Below, piece after piece: positions 41,013-50,950 of a stretch of DNA of 64,000 nucleotides (positions within the stretch are counted from its first letter, which is position 1; every line of letters starts with the position of its first letter). The position numbers and the translations under genes are program-made. The notes beneath the pieces are model-generated. The model did no database searches. It was given only the letters and a program-made list of their open reading frames with translations, and was not told the DNA's origin. Source of the DNA: an uncultured Prevotellaceae bacterium (GTDB lineage Bacteria; Bacteroidota; Bacteroidia; Bacteroidales; Bacteroidaceae); contig CAMZCM010000003.1 of the NCBI GenBank assembly GCA_947305005.1, forward strand, positions 1-64,000. The letters run 5' to 3'.

Positions 41013-41738
41013 TCACTTCTTCTTTATCTTCTTTGTTATAAAAATCAAGAAAAGGATATTCACACTTATATATATGAGATTATTGACACGAGGACGCCCC
41101 GCTATATCTGGGATATAAGAAAGAATCCATTGTATGAAGAATATTAATCCTATTAGAAACGGCAACACTACGCACATTCCTAAAAGTGCTCTTTTCTTAT
41201 TTTTATGATGTATAAATGGCGACAATAATATGTATAATATACATATTAACACCATTAGTATCAAATCAAAACTAGAACATAGTGTATGCCAAAAAGGACT
41301 ACGTTCTGCAACGGGGAAGACTATAGACAAGGCATCATGAGATTCTTCCGTCTTTGCTATTTCTGTCTTTTTTATATCCTTCTTATTATTAGCAATTTCT
41401 TCCACCAACTTCTGTTCTCTTGCCTCTGATGTTGTCGAAAATGTATTCTGAAATATATCTGACACTGCATTGAATACTGTCCAACGGTTTAGCGCATTAA
41501 CCATCATCCTATCTAGTTCCTGAGAAACAACTCTATCCTTGGCATATTTGAATCTGGCATCCTCTAAACTAGTTATATAATCCAATTTGTAAGACTGAAC
41601 GAAATAGTAAGAGAAACCACAATAATTATCTACAAGCAGAAAAAACAAAAATACCAATATAGAGATCGTCATCTTTTTGGGCATAGACACGGCCTTGCTC
41701 TCAAAGAATTCAAGAATCTTTTTGATTAATTCACCCAT
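41013..41738 (-). CDS. Hypothetical multi-TM membrane protein
   Basis: 241 aa with several hydrophobic segments (ISILVFLFFLLVDN; LILMVLICILYILLSPFI; LGMCVVLPFLIGLIFFIQWIL). Confidence 0.6.
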   Translation of the reverse strand: MGELIKKILEFFESKAVSMPKKMTISILVFLFFLLVDNYCGFSYYFVQSYKLDYITSLEDARFKYAKDRVVSQELDRMMVNALNRWTVFNAVSDIFQNTFSTTSEAREQKLVEEIANNKKDIKKTEIAKTEESHDALSIVFPVAERSPFWHTLCSSFDLILMVLICILYILLSPFIHHKNKKRALLGMCVVLPFLIGLIFFIQWILSYIPDIAGRPRVNNLIYISVNILFLIFITKKIKKK

Positions 41739-41855
41739 AAAAGTAAAAAATCAGCGATAGTATGAAAATGGGACAGTTACTGAAATGACCCCCAAAGTTT
41801 GGACGATTAAACAATAGAAGCTGTAAGCATATTCAGCAAAAACACCAGGTTGGAA

Positions 41856-43085
41856 TTACATTTTTTGGTCGAGGTTTCGACCTTTCTCTTCATGCTCGAA
41901 GTTCGGGATGAACTCCTTGATAGCCTCAACCACCTGTGCCTTGGTGAAGTCCTCCTTCTGGAAGATGCCTTCCAACTTCTCGAAGAACCCGTTCACCTCA
42001 GCCATTTCATGGCGAGTGGTCTGGCAGACCACACCCAGGGCAGCGAAGCGCTGCATGTCGATTTTCTCTCCAGGAACGAAAAACTCTTCAAAAGACTTCT
42101 CCCCCGTCGTATCGCTTGTGAAATACCTTACTGGATATTTCACGGTTTCAGGTTTCAGAGTTTCAAGTTTCAGGTTGGAGGCCTTAACCTTAGCCTCATC
42201 ATCGCTAGAGCACGGATCTTTCTCCAGTCCATTGGCCGTCACGAACTTGTCGCAGATCGAAGAGAACGTCAGCATCTGGTCTTCGCCCAACTTCGGGAAG
42301 AACACTTCGCCCCCATTGCCCAGAATACAAGCCAGCATACATATCTGACCGCTCTCCTCGGGCGAAACAAAGTAACGCTTCACATCGCTTGGTGCAGCCA
42401 GCGGCTGCTTCTTCTGCAAGCGATGAATCCATCCGTCAGGCAGCGAACCGTTGCTGAAGGCCACGTTCGCAAAGCGAGCAGTTGTCACCTTAAAGTACTT
42501 GTTGTAAGCCATCACCAAGTCCTCCATGATGCGCTTGGATGCTCCCATAATATTCACAGGATTTGCAGCCTTATCCGTACTTACGCAGAAGAAATGCTTG
42601 GGAGGATAGACTGTCAGCAAGTCCATCAACCTCTTGGCCTTGATGTCGTTATTCTCGATCAGTGCCTGCACACTATACCTATCCTTCTCCGAGCGCACAT
42701 GCTTATGAGCAGAGAAATTTGCCACAATATCAAATCCCTCTTCCTCGCGGAAGATGCGCTCAAAGATAGGATCTGCAAAGTTCAACGTGTAGCAACGGAA
42801 CTCATCCGGAACGAACAAGCCCTGAGTAGAGCGCACATCACGCACCAGTTCTGCCAGTCCGTTCTCGTTGAGGTCAACGACCACTACGCTTTGGGGTTTG
42901 AACCGCAAGATGGCCTTGATGAAGCTGGAGCCAATGGAACCTGCCCCACCAATCACGCATACCTTCTTACCCTTGATTTCCTTGGAAAGCGTCTCTTTGT
43001 TCGCCTGGATGTCCGGCTCAAACATACTGACAGGGCGGAAAGTTACACTGTCAGCAATAAATTTATCTAAATTAAACATACTCAA
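41856..43085 (-). CDS. Polysaccharide biosynthesis protein, CapD-like UDP-GlcNAc 4,6-dehydratase
   Basis: KKVCVIGGAGSIGSSFIKAILRFKPQSVVVVDLNENGLAELVRDVRS; FSAHKHVRSEKD; VSTDKAANPVNIMGASKRIMEDL. Confidence 0.9.
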   Translation of the reverse strand: MSMFNLDKFIADSVTFRPVSMFEPDIQANKETLSKEIKGKKVCVIGGAGSIGSSFIKAILRFKPQSVVVVDLNENGLAELVRDVRSTQGLFVPDEFRCYTLNFADPIFERIFREEEGFDIVANFSAHKHVRSEKDRYSVQALIENNDIKAKRLMDLLTVYPPKHFFCVSTDKAANPVNIMGASKRIMEDLVMAYNKYFKVTTARFANVAFSNGSLPDGWIHRLQKKQPLAAPSDVKRYFVSPEESGQICMLACILGNGGEVFFPKLGEDQMLTFSSICDKFVTANGLEKDPCSSDDEAKVKASNLKLETLKPETVKYPVRYFTSDTTGEKSFEEFFVPGEKIDMQRFAALGVVCQTTRHEMAEVNGFFEKLEGIFQKEDFTKAQVVEAIKEFIPNFEHEEKGRNLDQKM

Positions 43086-43088
43086 TCT

Positions 43089-43352
43089 TTACAAATTGGT
43101 AAATATAAACTGCATCAATCGTAAGTCTGCATATGCTATCTCATAAACAGATGATGCATCGGCATCAGTAGGATTTTGGTTATGAATACCCTCAATGATT
43201 GGAAATGCAATTTTTTCCAATTGGTTAAAGGTAGAGTTAACTTCCTGCCTCAAATTTAGATCCGCTTTGTTTGCCAAATAACGTTTGACTGCAAATTCAA
43301 AGGCTCCTGAGGCCTTAGCATACTCTATCAACTCATTGTCAAATTTTCCCAT
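43089..43352 (-). CDS. Hypothetical protein
   Basis: 87-aa co-directional ORF; no recognised motif. Confidence 0.5.
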   Translation of the reverse strand: MGKFDNELIEYAKASGAFEFAVKRYLANKADLNLRQEVNSTFNQLEKIAFPIIEGIHNQNPTDADASSVYEIAYADLRLMQFIFTNL

Positions 43353-43367
43353 AATTACTTATCTATG

Positions 43368-43865
43368 TTAATGATTCTGCTCTTCTTCAATTCTCGGATC
43401 AACTTCTTCGACTAAAATTGTTCCCTTTTTTAGTTTTATCTTTAGCCCTTTGTCGTTCGTATTATGCTCAGGACATAAGGGCGTAATATACGTTACTCCA
43501 TCTAACAGGACATGGCTGCCGTGAGAACGATAATCGTCAAGCGACTCATCAAGCTCTTTTCCTTCCACACGACAGTTTATCTGGTGTTGTTTTAGTATGT
43601 CTCTGCATATTGCTACTGATTTTTCATTCTCATCATTCCATATAGCCTGCCCACATTCAGCACAATAAATACCTCCCGTCTCATGAGTAAATGCAATCCA
43701 GTACTTCGTCCAAGAATTACTAAAATTTCCGTTAGGATGGTGGTTTGATGTTCCTTCCATATTAACCACGTCAGTGTCCTTATCCAACACAAGGATCTTC
43801 GGCTCTCTATGTTCCTTCAGGAATTCCTCCCTTGCTGCTATAAGCTTTATTGACATCATATTCAA
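43368..43865 (-). CDS. Hypothetical protein with zinc-ribbon/HNH-like Cys-His pattern
   Basis: YCAECGQAIW ... LCPEHN cysteine/histidine pairs in a 165-aa ORF. Confidence 0.5.
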   Translation of the reverse strand: MNMMSIKLIAAREEFLKEHREPKILVLDKDTDVVNMEGTSNHHPNGNFSNSWTKYWIAFTHETGGIYCAECGQAIWNDENEKSVAICRDILKQHQINCRVEGKELDESLDDYRSHGSHVLLDGVTYITPLCPEHNTNDKGLKIKLKKGTILVEEVDPRIEEEQNH

Positions 43866-43952
43866 GATAATTTGAAAAGTAATGCTATTCCTATATTACC
43901 CTAAAGGGCAGATGTGCCAAGTTCTATCGTTTATCCTCCGATTATGCTCAGA

Positions 43953-44333
43953 TTATACTCTGATATATGAAGGATAGCCATATTCCTGATAGCATTCGCT
44001 CTGCAGAATTTCCTTATGCCCTTCTTCAAGAAGTTTTCTCGATTCCTCGTCAATATCGTATTTCATGATGTCCTCATATATCCATTGCAAGGAATACTCA
44101 GGACTATACATATCATCGAAATAACAGAAGTGCTCATCATCCACAAAGTGATTTACCATGGACTGCAACAGTTGGAGATACAGCATAACGGCTTGCTTAT
44201 ACATGCCTACCGCCAGAATCTCCTTTATCTGCATCCTCGCAACATCATTGATCTCGTCAGCAATCTTGTTGCAATCCTCATCAATGTTCCGAGGATTAAA
44301 TATCGCTTCGTATTGTGGATTAAGTTGGATCAT
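43953..44333 (-). CDS. Hypothetical protein downstream of dtcC-like gene
   Basis: 126-aa co-directional ORF, 8 nt after the nucleosidase gene; no recognised motif. Confidence 0.55.
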   Translation of the reverse strand: MIQLNPQYEAIFNPRNIDEDCNKIADEINDVARMQIKEILAVGMYKQAVMLYLQLLQSMVNHFVDDEHFCYFDDMYSPEYSLQWIYEDIMKYDIDEESRKLLEEGHKEILQSECYQEYGYPSYIRV

Positions 44334-44341
44334 TGTATTCT

Positions 44342-45586
44342 CTAATCAAATTTCAAGTAAGACTTGATAATATGTTTCAAGACCGCAGCAGACGTGTATG
44401 CAGCATACTCTTGATACTTGTCACATTTCTCTTTTGTTCCAAAATCTGAAACAGATTTCAGTGATGCTGTATATATTGGGCGCGGCTTAAAACCTTTTGC
44501 AGAGGCATAGAATAACCCATAAGACTCCATTTCTATTCCCAACAAATTACGATCATGAGCCTTTAGGTCATCAACAACCTTCTTACAGGCAATGACTGCT
44601 GGAACTGAGGCCATGGGACCTTTGTGTATTTGCAACTTAGTATTTGGCTTTCCTGCATCTGAAGGGAATGCCTCACTAATTTCATACAACAGTTGCTTTT
44701 CGTCCATTAACTTGGTAATAATGTTCTCAAAACCAGCATCGAGAACTTCATGACGGTAGTCTGGCATAAAAAGGTGATTTTCCTCATCCTTTTCCTTTAT
44801 TTTTCCATTAGCAGCATTCCATACCTCTGTAGCAACAAGCACATCTCCATATCCAACACCATCTTCTTTAACCGCAGCAGCAATTCCCGTCATAAAGAGA
44901 TACCGAGGATGGAAATTGGCAATAACTTTTGTAGTAAGCATGGCAGCGGCTGTTGATGCCATTAGTTGTTGATAGCAGGTTACCACCCGGATTGATTCTC
45001 CAGAATTGACTTTTATCTCCGTAGTATAGTAGGTGGTGGTGTCATCACCTTCCAACTCAATAGCATCCCAGTTATCGCTAAGGATCCTTTTTAACTGTTC
45101 GTTTTCAGGTTTCTTTAACGCAGTAATAATAGCAACATCAAAGTCATATGGATTCTTTAGTGGTCTCATGCGACTTAACAGTTTTAGATATTCAATTTTT
45201 CCACGAACCTGTGCCTTCCAAGTTTCGCTATTGTCCTCATATTTAATAAGGCCCTCACCTAAATATTCCTTGAATTTCGCATCATCATCTTCTACGTCGG
45301 AATACTGTGTAATTCCGAATATAGACAGCGGTTTGTTTATTCTTCTATTCTTAGATAAGCGTTTCAAAAGATTATACGCATTTTCTGGAGAAGCATCGTC
45401 ACCAAACTCCTCCGGTATGTATAAATCAAGCAGAACCATTTCATATTGGTCAGCGATCATTGAAGCCTCTGCCTCTCTGGTTCCTGATACGACCTTAACT
45501 TCACACCCGCAAGCTCTTACGTGCTCTTTCAACGAATGTGCCTTTTTGTCCGTATCCTCAATTATCAGTACTTTTAGCATTTTCAA
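44342..45586 (-). CDS. dtcC: Response-regulator receiver fused to PNP-family nucleosidase (Detocs DtcC-like effector)
   Basis: Receiver: LKVLIIEDTDKK, MVLLDLYIP, FGITQYSD. PNP/MTAN-like: DFDVAIITALKKPENEQLKRIL, YLFMTGIAAAVKEDGVGYGDVLVATEVWN, LLGIEMESYGLFYA, SLKSVSDFGTKEK. Confidence 0.8.
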   Translation of the reverse strand: MKMLKVLIIEDTDKKAHSLKEHVRACGCEVKVVSGTREAEASMIADQYEMVLLDLYIPEEFGDDASPENAYNLLKRLSKNRRINKPLSIFGITQYSDVEDDDAKFKEYLGEGLIKYEDNSETWKAQVRGKIEYLKLLSRMRPLKNPYDFDVAIITALKKPENEQLKRILSDNWDAIELEGDDTTTYYTTEIKVNSGESIRVVTCYQQLMASTAAAMLTTKVIANFHPRYLFMTGIAAAVKEDGVGYGDVLVATEVWNAANGKIKEKDEENHLFMPDYRHEVLDAGFENIITKLMDEKQLLYEISEAFPSDAGKPNTKLQIHKGPMASVPAVIACKKVVDDLKAHDRNLLGIEMESYGLFYASAKGFKPRPIYTASLKSVSDFGTKEKCDKYQEYAAYTSAAVLKHIIKSYLKFD

Positions 45587-46004
45587 TTACTTCTGACAAC
45601 TTTGTTTTCCAAACATTACTATTGGACTGGTAAAAAATGTAGCCCTTATATATATTGGAGAACATATTCTTGAGTTCTATATCCATAGTTTCAATTGTTA
45701 CATCCTGTATTTTATCATATTGGGTAATGACATAACAGGGAGTTACAATTTTTTTGCTCTTCATCCGCCGCATAATTCTTCGTCCTCCATCTTCAAACAT
45801 CTGCTCTCCATCCTCGCCCTCACTTTTTTCGAAGATTGGAAGTGTCATATCAAGCAATATCAAATCATAGGCATTACCTAACACCTCTGTTACGCCTTCA
45901 GAATATGAACGTGCTAATTTCACATCAACACCTACAGTCGTTGATAAATAATAGATAATGTCATCAGACTTGTACTTCTGATCTTCAACAAGCAAAATCC
46001 TCAT
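45558..46004 (-). CDS. dtcB: Stand-alone response-regulator receiver domain (Detocs DtcB-like)
   Basis: MRILLVEDQKYK, YDLILLDMTLP, CYVITQYDKIQD; no output domain. Confidence 0.8.
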   Translation of the reverse strand: MRILLVEDQKYKSDDIIYYLSTTVGVDVKLARSYSEGVTEVLGNAYDLILLDMTLPIFEKSEGEDGEQMFEDGGRRIMRRMKSKKIVTPCYVITQYDKIQDVTIETMDIELKNMFSNIYKGYIFYQSNSNVWKTKLSEVIENAKSTDN

Positions 46005-46009
46005 AAGGT

Positions 46010-49000
46010 TTATACTATTAATGGTTGTTTGTTTATACGAATAGAAACTACAAAACGATGGTTTTCAAGCTTAACATCAAACTCATTATCAGGATTTCCG
46101 AAAGAGTTTTTTGTAATAATCATCATTCTAACAATACCCGTTTTCCTGTCTGAATGGGAAACACCTTGCTCTAAATGCTTTGAGGCATTGGCCTTCCTCT
46201 CTTCAATAACTTCTAAGATTTTTGCCTCGTCTTCCCTGTCTACCAGATTGGAAAAAATGATATGTAGATAGGTGTTATCTTCTAATATATCCATTCTTGC
46301 ATCCAAACTTTTTTGGTTATGTTTACGCTCCAAAGCATAGTTGCAAGCATTATTAAACATATCAGAAAACATATCATACAATGCTATGAAATGAGACCTA
46401 TGATAGAAAATAGTATCAGCTTTGATGCTTTCATTCACATGAAGTTGTCTCTGATGAACACTATTGACGTAATTTAGACTAGTAACATATGCATCCTTAA
46501 TCTGAAAATCAAAGTCGGCAGTATTCTTTAGTTGGAACCAATCCTTTACAATATCAACATCTCTGTTAAACATTGTTTTGCAGTCAACTATGACGTTGTG
46601 GAACTCAGAATTATAGTGTTCTGAAAACAAGCCACAAACATCTTGGTCGAGTTGGTCGAGCGCATGCGTGCATTTATCAGAGAATTCATCAAGTCGTCGT
46701 TTAGCTTCCATGAGACAAATAGAAGTATGCTTCCATAGTTTGTCGAATATCAATGAAATCATCTCAGAAAAGCTAGTCTTAGCAGGTAATTCTGAGTAGG
46801 CCTCCAATATAACATCATTGATTATATCTTCATTGAAATTAAAGACTCCATGCTGTTTCTCAGCTTTCTGTTCCGTCTGAATCTGAATAAACTCATCCTT
46901 AACAGAAAGAATATTCTTGTCTATGACCCTTGTAAACGTATCAATGAATGACTTAATTTTATTACGTCCACTATAATTGAGATCAAATTTCACTTCTGAC
47001 CAATAGTGATCAGGTGAATATGATTCAGCAGTATCCTTGCGCGTTACTAAATCATATGCCTCAAAACTATGACGAAGTTGATTCATCAACGTGCCATGAC
47101 GGATACGTGTGCTTAAGAAAAATTCCAAGCCGAACTTTGGATCGTACAAGAACTTGTCACGAACAGCATAAAAAATACGGAAGAACAAAGTCCTACGCAT
47201 TTTTTCAACATCTGCCGAAGTAATAAAGTATTTTGATTCGTCATCGGCATCATCCGAAACAAACTCATGAGAATCATCACACAACGCATCAACATTCAAG
47301 AAGAGATCATAATAGGTATGAACATCTTCTAGCTCCTTTTTTCGTATGGCATTGACATCTGCATAAATTTTGCTCTCATCCACTTTTCTAGTAAGAGCTT
47401 TTATCTGTTGTTGCTGAATAATTTCTGATATCTCCCGAGAAATACGCTTGCTTTGATTTACCTCTAATAGTTTTTTGCATATTTTCAAGCGCTCTTCATA
47501 AACCAACTGAGAAGACTTTAAAACATCAACATGTTGCCACAGAACTTGAAGGTCGCAGACGTCAGACAAGAAATAAAGCATCTTTTTATTGTTCTTATCT
47601 ATATTCAACTCAGAGGCTTTTTTGACACCCATATTTTCCAAGAAAGTCAGATAAGCATCAAACCGTTCATAGTCGGGCATATCTGTCATCGTCCTGAAAA
47701 TAGACATATCCAATGGATATTGCTCCATCAAGTCGAAACTGTCTGATATTGTATCTTCTATTTCTGGTCTGCGTCTTACATCAATCGCTCTATCACTGAT
47801 TGTTTTATCCACATAGAAGGTTAATGCCTTATCATATTGTTTACTGGTAAGCAAAGTATTATAAATATATGAAGCTATACCATTCTGTAAATATGCTGGC
47901 AGCTGTTTTTGTTCAAGCACAAGAAGCAGTTTGTCCACTGATATATTATGATTTTCAAATGTCTGAAGTGGACACATCTCAGGAGTATATAGGCTCTCTA
48001 TCAAGTGATGGAACTTTTCGTCAGTTAACTTGCAATAATTCTTCCATTGTGAAATATAATCTTCTTTAGTATTTCCAATGTATTTTGAGGAATCATAAAA
48101 CGACATCGTAGGAGAATATCGCCAGCAATTGTCATGTAACTGATCTAGAAACACATTCTGATAATTCTGTGCAAAGAAATATAGTGTCCTAAGTTCCAAA
48201 ATGAAATTCAACGAATAACTAACTCCAAGTACAGCATTTGTACCGCCCATTTTTTCTTTATTATAACAGAGCATGGCAATCATACTTAGCAGAATCTGGC
48301 CTGCTAACGTCTTGTTATCCAATCCATAATCGACATCGTCTGCGGACTGAGAATAAGATACCGACTTTGCTAAGAGAATACTGGTATTGACATCTCTAGG
48401 GTGACTCTGGATGTATTTGAATCCTTTTTTCCAAAGATTAGCAAAATCGCCTGAATAATAATACTGCTGTAATTCAATATTTTCATCATCCAATGTAGAA
48501 GATGCGCATGGAAAATATTCCAAAGCACACCACCTCTGCAACATGTTGTCAGTAATCAGTTGGTTAATCTCAATTATATAGCTCTTGAATCTTTCACTTG
48601 AGATTGTTTCTTTAGATAAGTGGCGCAAACTCACCAACATACACTCATACATGTCGATAATAGATGAGTTCATGGAAAGTGATAACCAATTTTCGGTTTC
48701 CAATTCATCAAAAGGGCAACAATATGACTTGTAAAACTGCTGTAAATTCTTACTCTTGATACCTGTTTCTATAACACTTCGAACATTCTTCTCACTGCGG
48801 CTATTGTCATCAGGATTGAAATTTAATGTATTGTGAGTATGCCTTAAAATGAAGCGCAATTTGTTTGATATTTGTTTTGTGTCTAGCTTTTCAAAATAAT
48901 TTGAATATGCATCATCGTCATTCTTTAATTTCAAAATTGCCAATTTCATTCGTTCAGCCCACAAAGAGCGACTCATCTTGTCGATATTACCAATAAGTTC

Positions 49001-49354
49001 TTCTGCATTTTTATATTCTCCGCGCAGTAAGCTATCGTAAGTTTGGTTCCTGAAATCAACGTATTTTTGAATAAACGTAGCGTGATATCTGAAAAGATAG
49101 AGGAGAATCCCGTAGATATCAACTGCATCTTTTTCTACATTGTAGCCACTTCCGAAAACACTCTCCAAATTATTTCGTTTCAGGTAAGACAAAGACAACA
49201 ACCCCCTAAAGGTAGGCGAAACCACCTGCCTTATACGCTCCAACTCTTCTGGAGTCTTATTAAGAATCAAAAGAGCGATAACCTTATAATTATCGTACCT
49301 TGAACTTCGAATTTTTGCTTCTAATTCTAATACCTCCTGGGGTTTGTTACTCAT
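46010..49354 (-). CDS. dtcA: Large sensor protein with helical-repeat body and divergent HATPase-like C-terminus (Detocs DtcA-like sensor kinase)
   Basis: 1114 aa; C-terminal N-box-like FSDMFNNACNYALERKHN and a later TGIVRMMIITKNSF segment; directly upstream of two receiver genes. Kinase call rests on weak motifs plus gene context. Confidence 0.65.
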   Translation of the reverse strand: MSNKPQEVLELEAKIRSSRYDNYKVIALLILNKTPEELERIRQVVSPTFRGLLSLSYLKRNNLESVFGSGYNVEKDAVDIYGILLYLFRYHATFIQKYVDFRNQTYDSLLRGEYKNAEELIGNIDKMSRSLWAERMKLAILKLKNDDDAYSNYFEKLDTKQISNKLRFILRHTHNTLNFNPDDNSRSEKNVRSVIETGIKSKNLQQFYKSYCCPFDELETENWLSLSMNSSIIDMYECMLVSLRHLSKETISSERFKSYIIEINQLITDNMLQRWCALEYFPCASSTLDDENIELQQYYYSGDFANLWKKGFKYIQSHPRDVNTSILLAKSVSYSQSADDVDYGLDNKTLAGQILLSMIAMLCYNKEKMGGTNAVLGVSYSLNFILELRTLYFFAQNYQNVFLDQLHDNCWRYSPTMSFYDSSKYIGNTKEDYISQWKNYCKLTDEKFHHLIESLYTPEMCPLQTFENHNISVDKLLLVLEQKQLPAYLQNGIASYIYNTLLTSKQYDKALTFYVDKTISDRAIDVRRRPEIEDTISDSFDLMEQYPLDMSIFRTMTDMPDYERFDAYLTFLENMGVKKASELNIDKNNKKMLYFLSDVCDLQVLWQHVDVLKSSQLVYEERLKICKKLLEVNQSKRISREISEIIQQQQIKALTRKVDESKIYADVNAIRKKELEDVHTYYDLFLNVDALCDDSHEFVSDDADDESKYFITSADVEKMRRTLFFRIFYAVRDKFLYDPKFGLEFFLSTRIRHGTLMNQLRHSFEAYDLVTRKDTAESYSPDHYWSEVKFDLNYSGRNKIKSFIDTFTRVIDKNILSVKDEFIQIQTEQKAEKQHGVFNFNEDIINDVILEAYSELPAKTSFSEMISLIFDKLWKHTSICLMEAKRRLDEFSDKCTHALDQLDQDVCGLFSEHYNSEFHNVIVDCKTMFNRDVDIVKDWFQLKNTADFDFQIKDAYVTSLNYVNSVHQRQLHVNESIKADTIFYHRSHFIALYDMFSDMFNNACNYALERKHNQKSLDARMDILEDNTYLHIIFSNLVDREDEAKILEVIEERKANASKHLEQGVSHSDRKTGIVRMMIITKNSFGNPDNEFDVKLENHRFVVSIRINKQPLIV

Positions 49355-49966
49355 GCGTGATAAAAAAATGAAATTCTATAAATGCTTTATTAAGAACTCT
49401 AAAAATGACTTTGGGATATCTGACAGTTCAAAGTTCACATCCAACTGTGTCACCTTACGGATTGCAGTCACCCTTTTATCCTCAACTGATACGTTTTCGG
49501 TCTTCTTTGTACGAGTGATATTCTGCTTCATGATGAATTGAACTAAGAAATAAGAGCTAAGAAGTAAGAGATATTTAAACCTCTATTTCCTTGCATTTTT
49601 CAAAATTTCTTTGTAAATTTGCCGTGACTAAGTGAGTCGCGCTGTCCTGACGAACGAAAATATTTTGACATCTTGCATAACGTCTCTAAAGACCTGATTT
49701 CCATATATTTCCCTACAGATTTCAGTTGTTTGGGATATGTTTGGGGAAAATCGATTTTCGAAATCGCCTTTCAACTGATATTCAGAGAGTTAAGCCCTGC
49801 GAGTAGTACTGATGATGAACCTATTAACCTACTAACCTATCTCCGTAAGATGGAAGAAGGGCCAGGGACTATCCAGGATGTGATGAGGGTAATGATGTTA
49901 TCGTTCAAACACATTCTGGATAGTCAGAGGCAAAAGTCAATAACAGGAGATGAATCCTAAGATCGA

Positions 49967-50860
49967 TTAGAAGTCGAGGGTGGATTCGGGGAGCCAATCG
50001 GTATTGAATGAGATGGCAGTAATGGCATCGCCAGAATACATCTTACCTGTGAGCCTGGTGATGCGGTTACGCTTGAACTGCACATCTTTGACCATTTTGC
50101 TGAATAGCACCTGGTTATTGGCATCCAACGTCTCGATGGTGACATCCATCGTCTCCTCATCGGTGGCGAGGAAGAAGTTAACGGTCATATTGGTGGTCTC
50201 TCCTACCCCTTTCGTCGTTTGGGTATTGACACTAAAACCTGTATCTGTTGTCGCAAGACCTGTCATCGGGTTGAAACTCATACCACCCTTTGAGAACGTG
50301 AAGCGGATGGTGCTCAGGTTCGCCGGGCGTCCATCGGTCGAGAGGACGATGAGGCGAGAGACGATACGGCTAAGGGTGGCGCTGAGATCCAAAGGAGTGG
50401 AGTCTTCCACCGTAACACTTTGTGTATAGACAAAGGTCTCACGCGAACGACCTTCCTCGAAGACAGCTTCAGTCAGGCTGTTGAGGAGCACCGGGCTGTC
50501 ACTGCCGTAGCCCATTACCACCATGGTATAAGTGCCATAAGGGAGTGAGAGGCTAAACTCACCAAAGGTGGTATAGGTTGTATTGTTAGAGCGGCTCTGT
50601 GTAACGCTGTATCGCGGCGTTCCATCTGTCTCGTAGAATGCCAGTGTGATACTTTTCACGCCTGTGTAATCAGCAGCTGCTGTGGCAGCTCTTGTTACGG
50701 CAAAATCCTCCTGGCTGATGGAGAAGTCGTTGACATGCACAGAGACTTGCGCTGTTTTTTCACTTACGGCAACATCGTTACCTGTTTCTAACTCTTGACC
50801 GCAGCTTGCGGTGAGCAGCACAAGGGCTGCCATGAGAAGGTGATTTTTCATTTTAATCAC
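49967..50860 (-). CDS. FimB/Mfa2-type fimbrillin-like lipoprotein
   Basis: Lipobox LLTASCGQ; LSLPYGTYTMVVMGYG; LDLSATLSRIVSRLIV. Confidence 0.6.
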   Translation of the reverse strand: MIKMKNHLLMAALVLLTASCGQELETGNDVAVSEKTAQVSVHVNDFSISQEDFAVTRAATAAADYTGVKSITLAFYETDGTPRYSVTQSRSNNTTYTTFGEFSLSLPYGTYTMVVMGYGSDSPVLLNSLTEAVFEEGRSRETFVYTQSVTVEDSTPLDLSATLSRIVSRLIVLSTDGRPANLSTIRFTFSKGGMSFNPMTGLATTDTGFSVNTQTTKGVGETTNMTVNFFLATDEETMDVTIETLDANNQVLFSKMVKDVQFKRNRITRLTGKMYSGDAITAISFNTDWLPESTLDF

Positions 50861-50950
50861 TGATTTAAAAAATAATTAATTAATAATAAATAAAATAGGG
50901 TTAAGAGTCGCCACATACGGCAACATTCAGAACCATAAGGGAGTTTGTGT

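Noticed and set aside
41850-43070. Plus-strand 406-aa ORF
   Set aside because: It is the antisense frame of the strongly supported CapD-like gene (41856-43085) and shows no protein-family signature.
44342-45586. Housekeeping MTA/SAH nucleosidase (mtnN)
   Set aside because: The receiver-domain fusion and the adjacent receiver and sensor genes fit a signalling effector better than a metabolic nucleosidase.
49673-49960. Plus-strand 95-aa ORF between the sensor gene and the fimbrillin-like gene
   Set aside because: No recognisable family or promoter; may be a decayed gene fragment, but not supportable.
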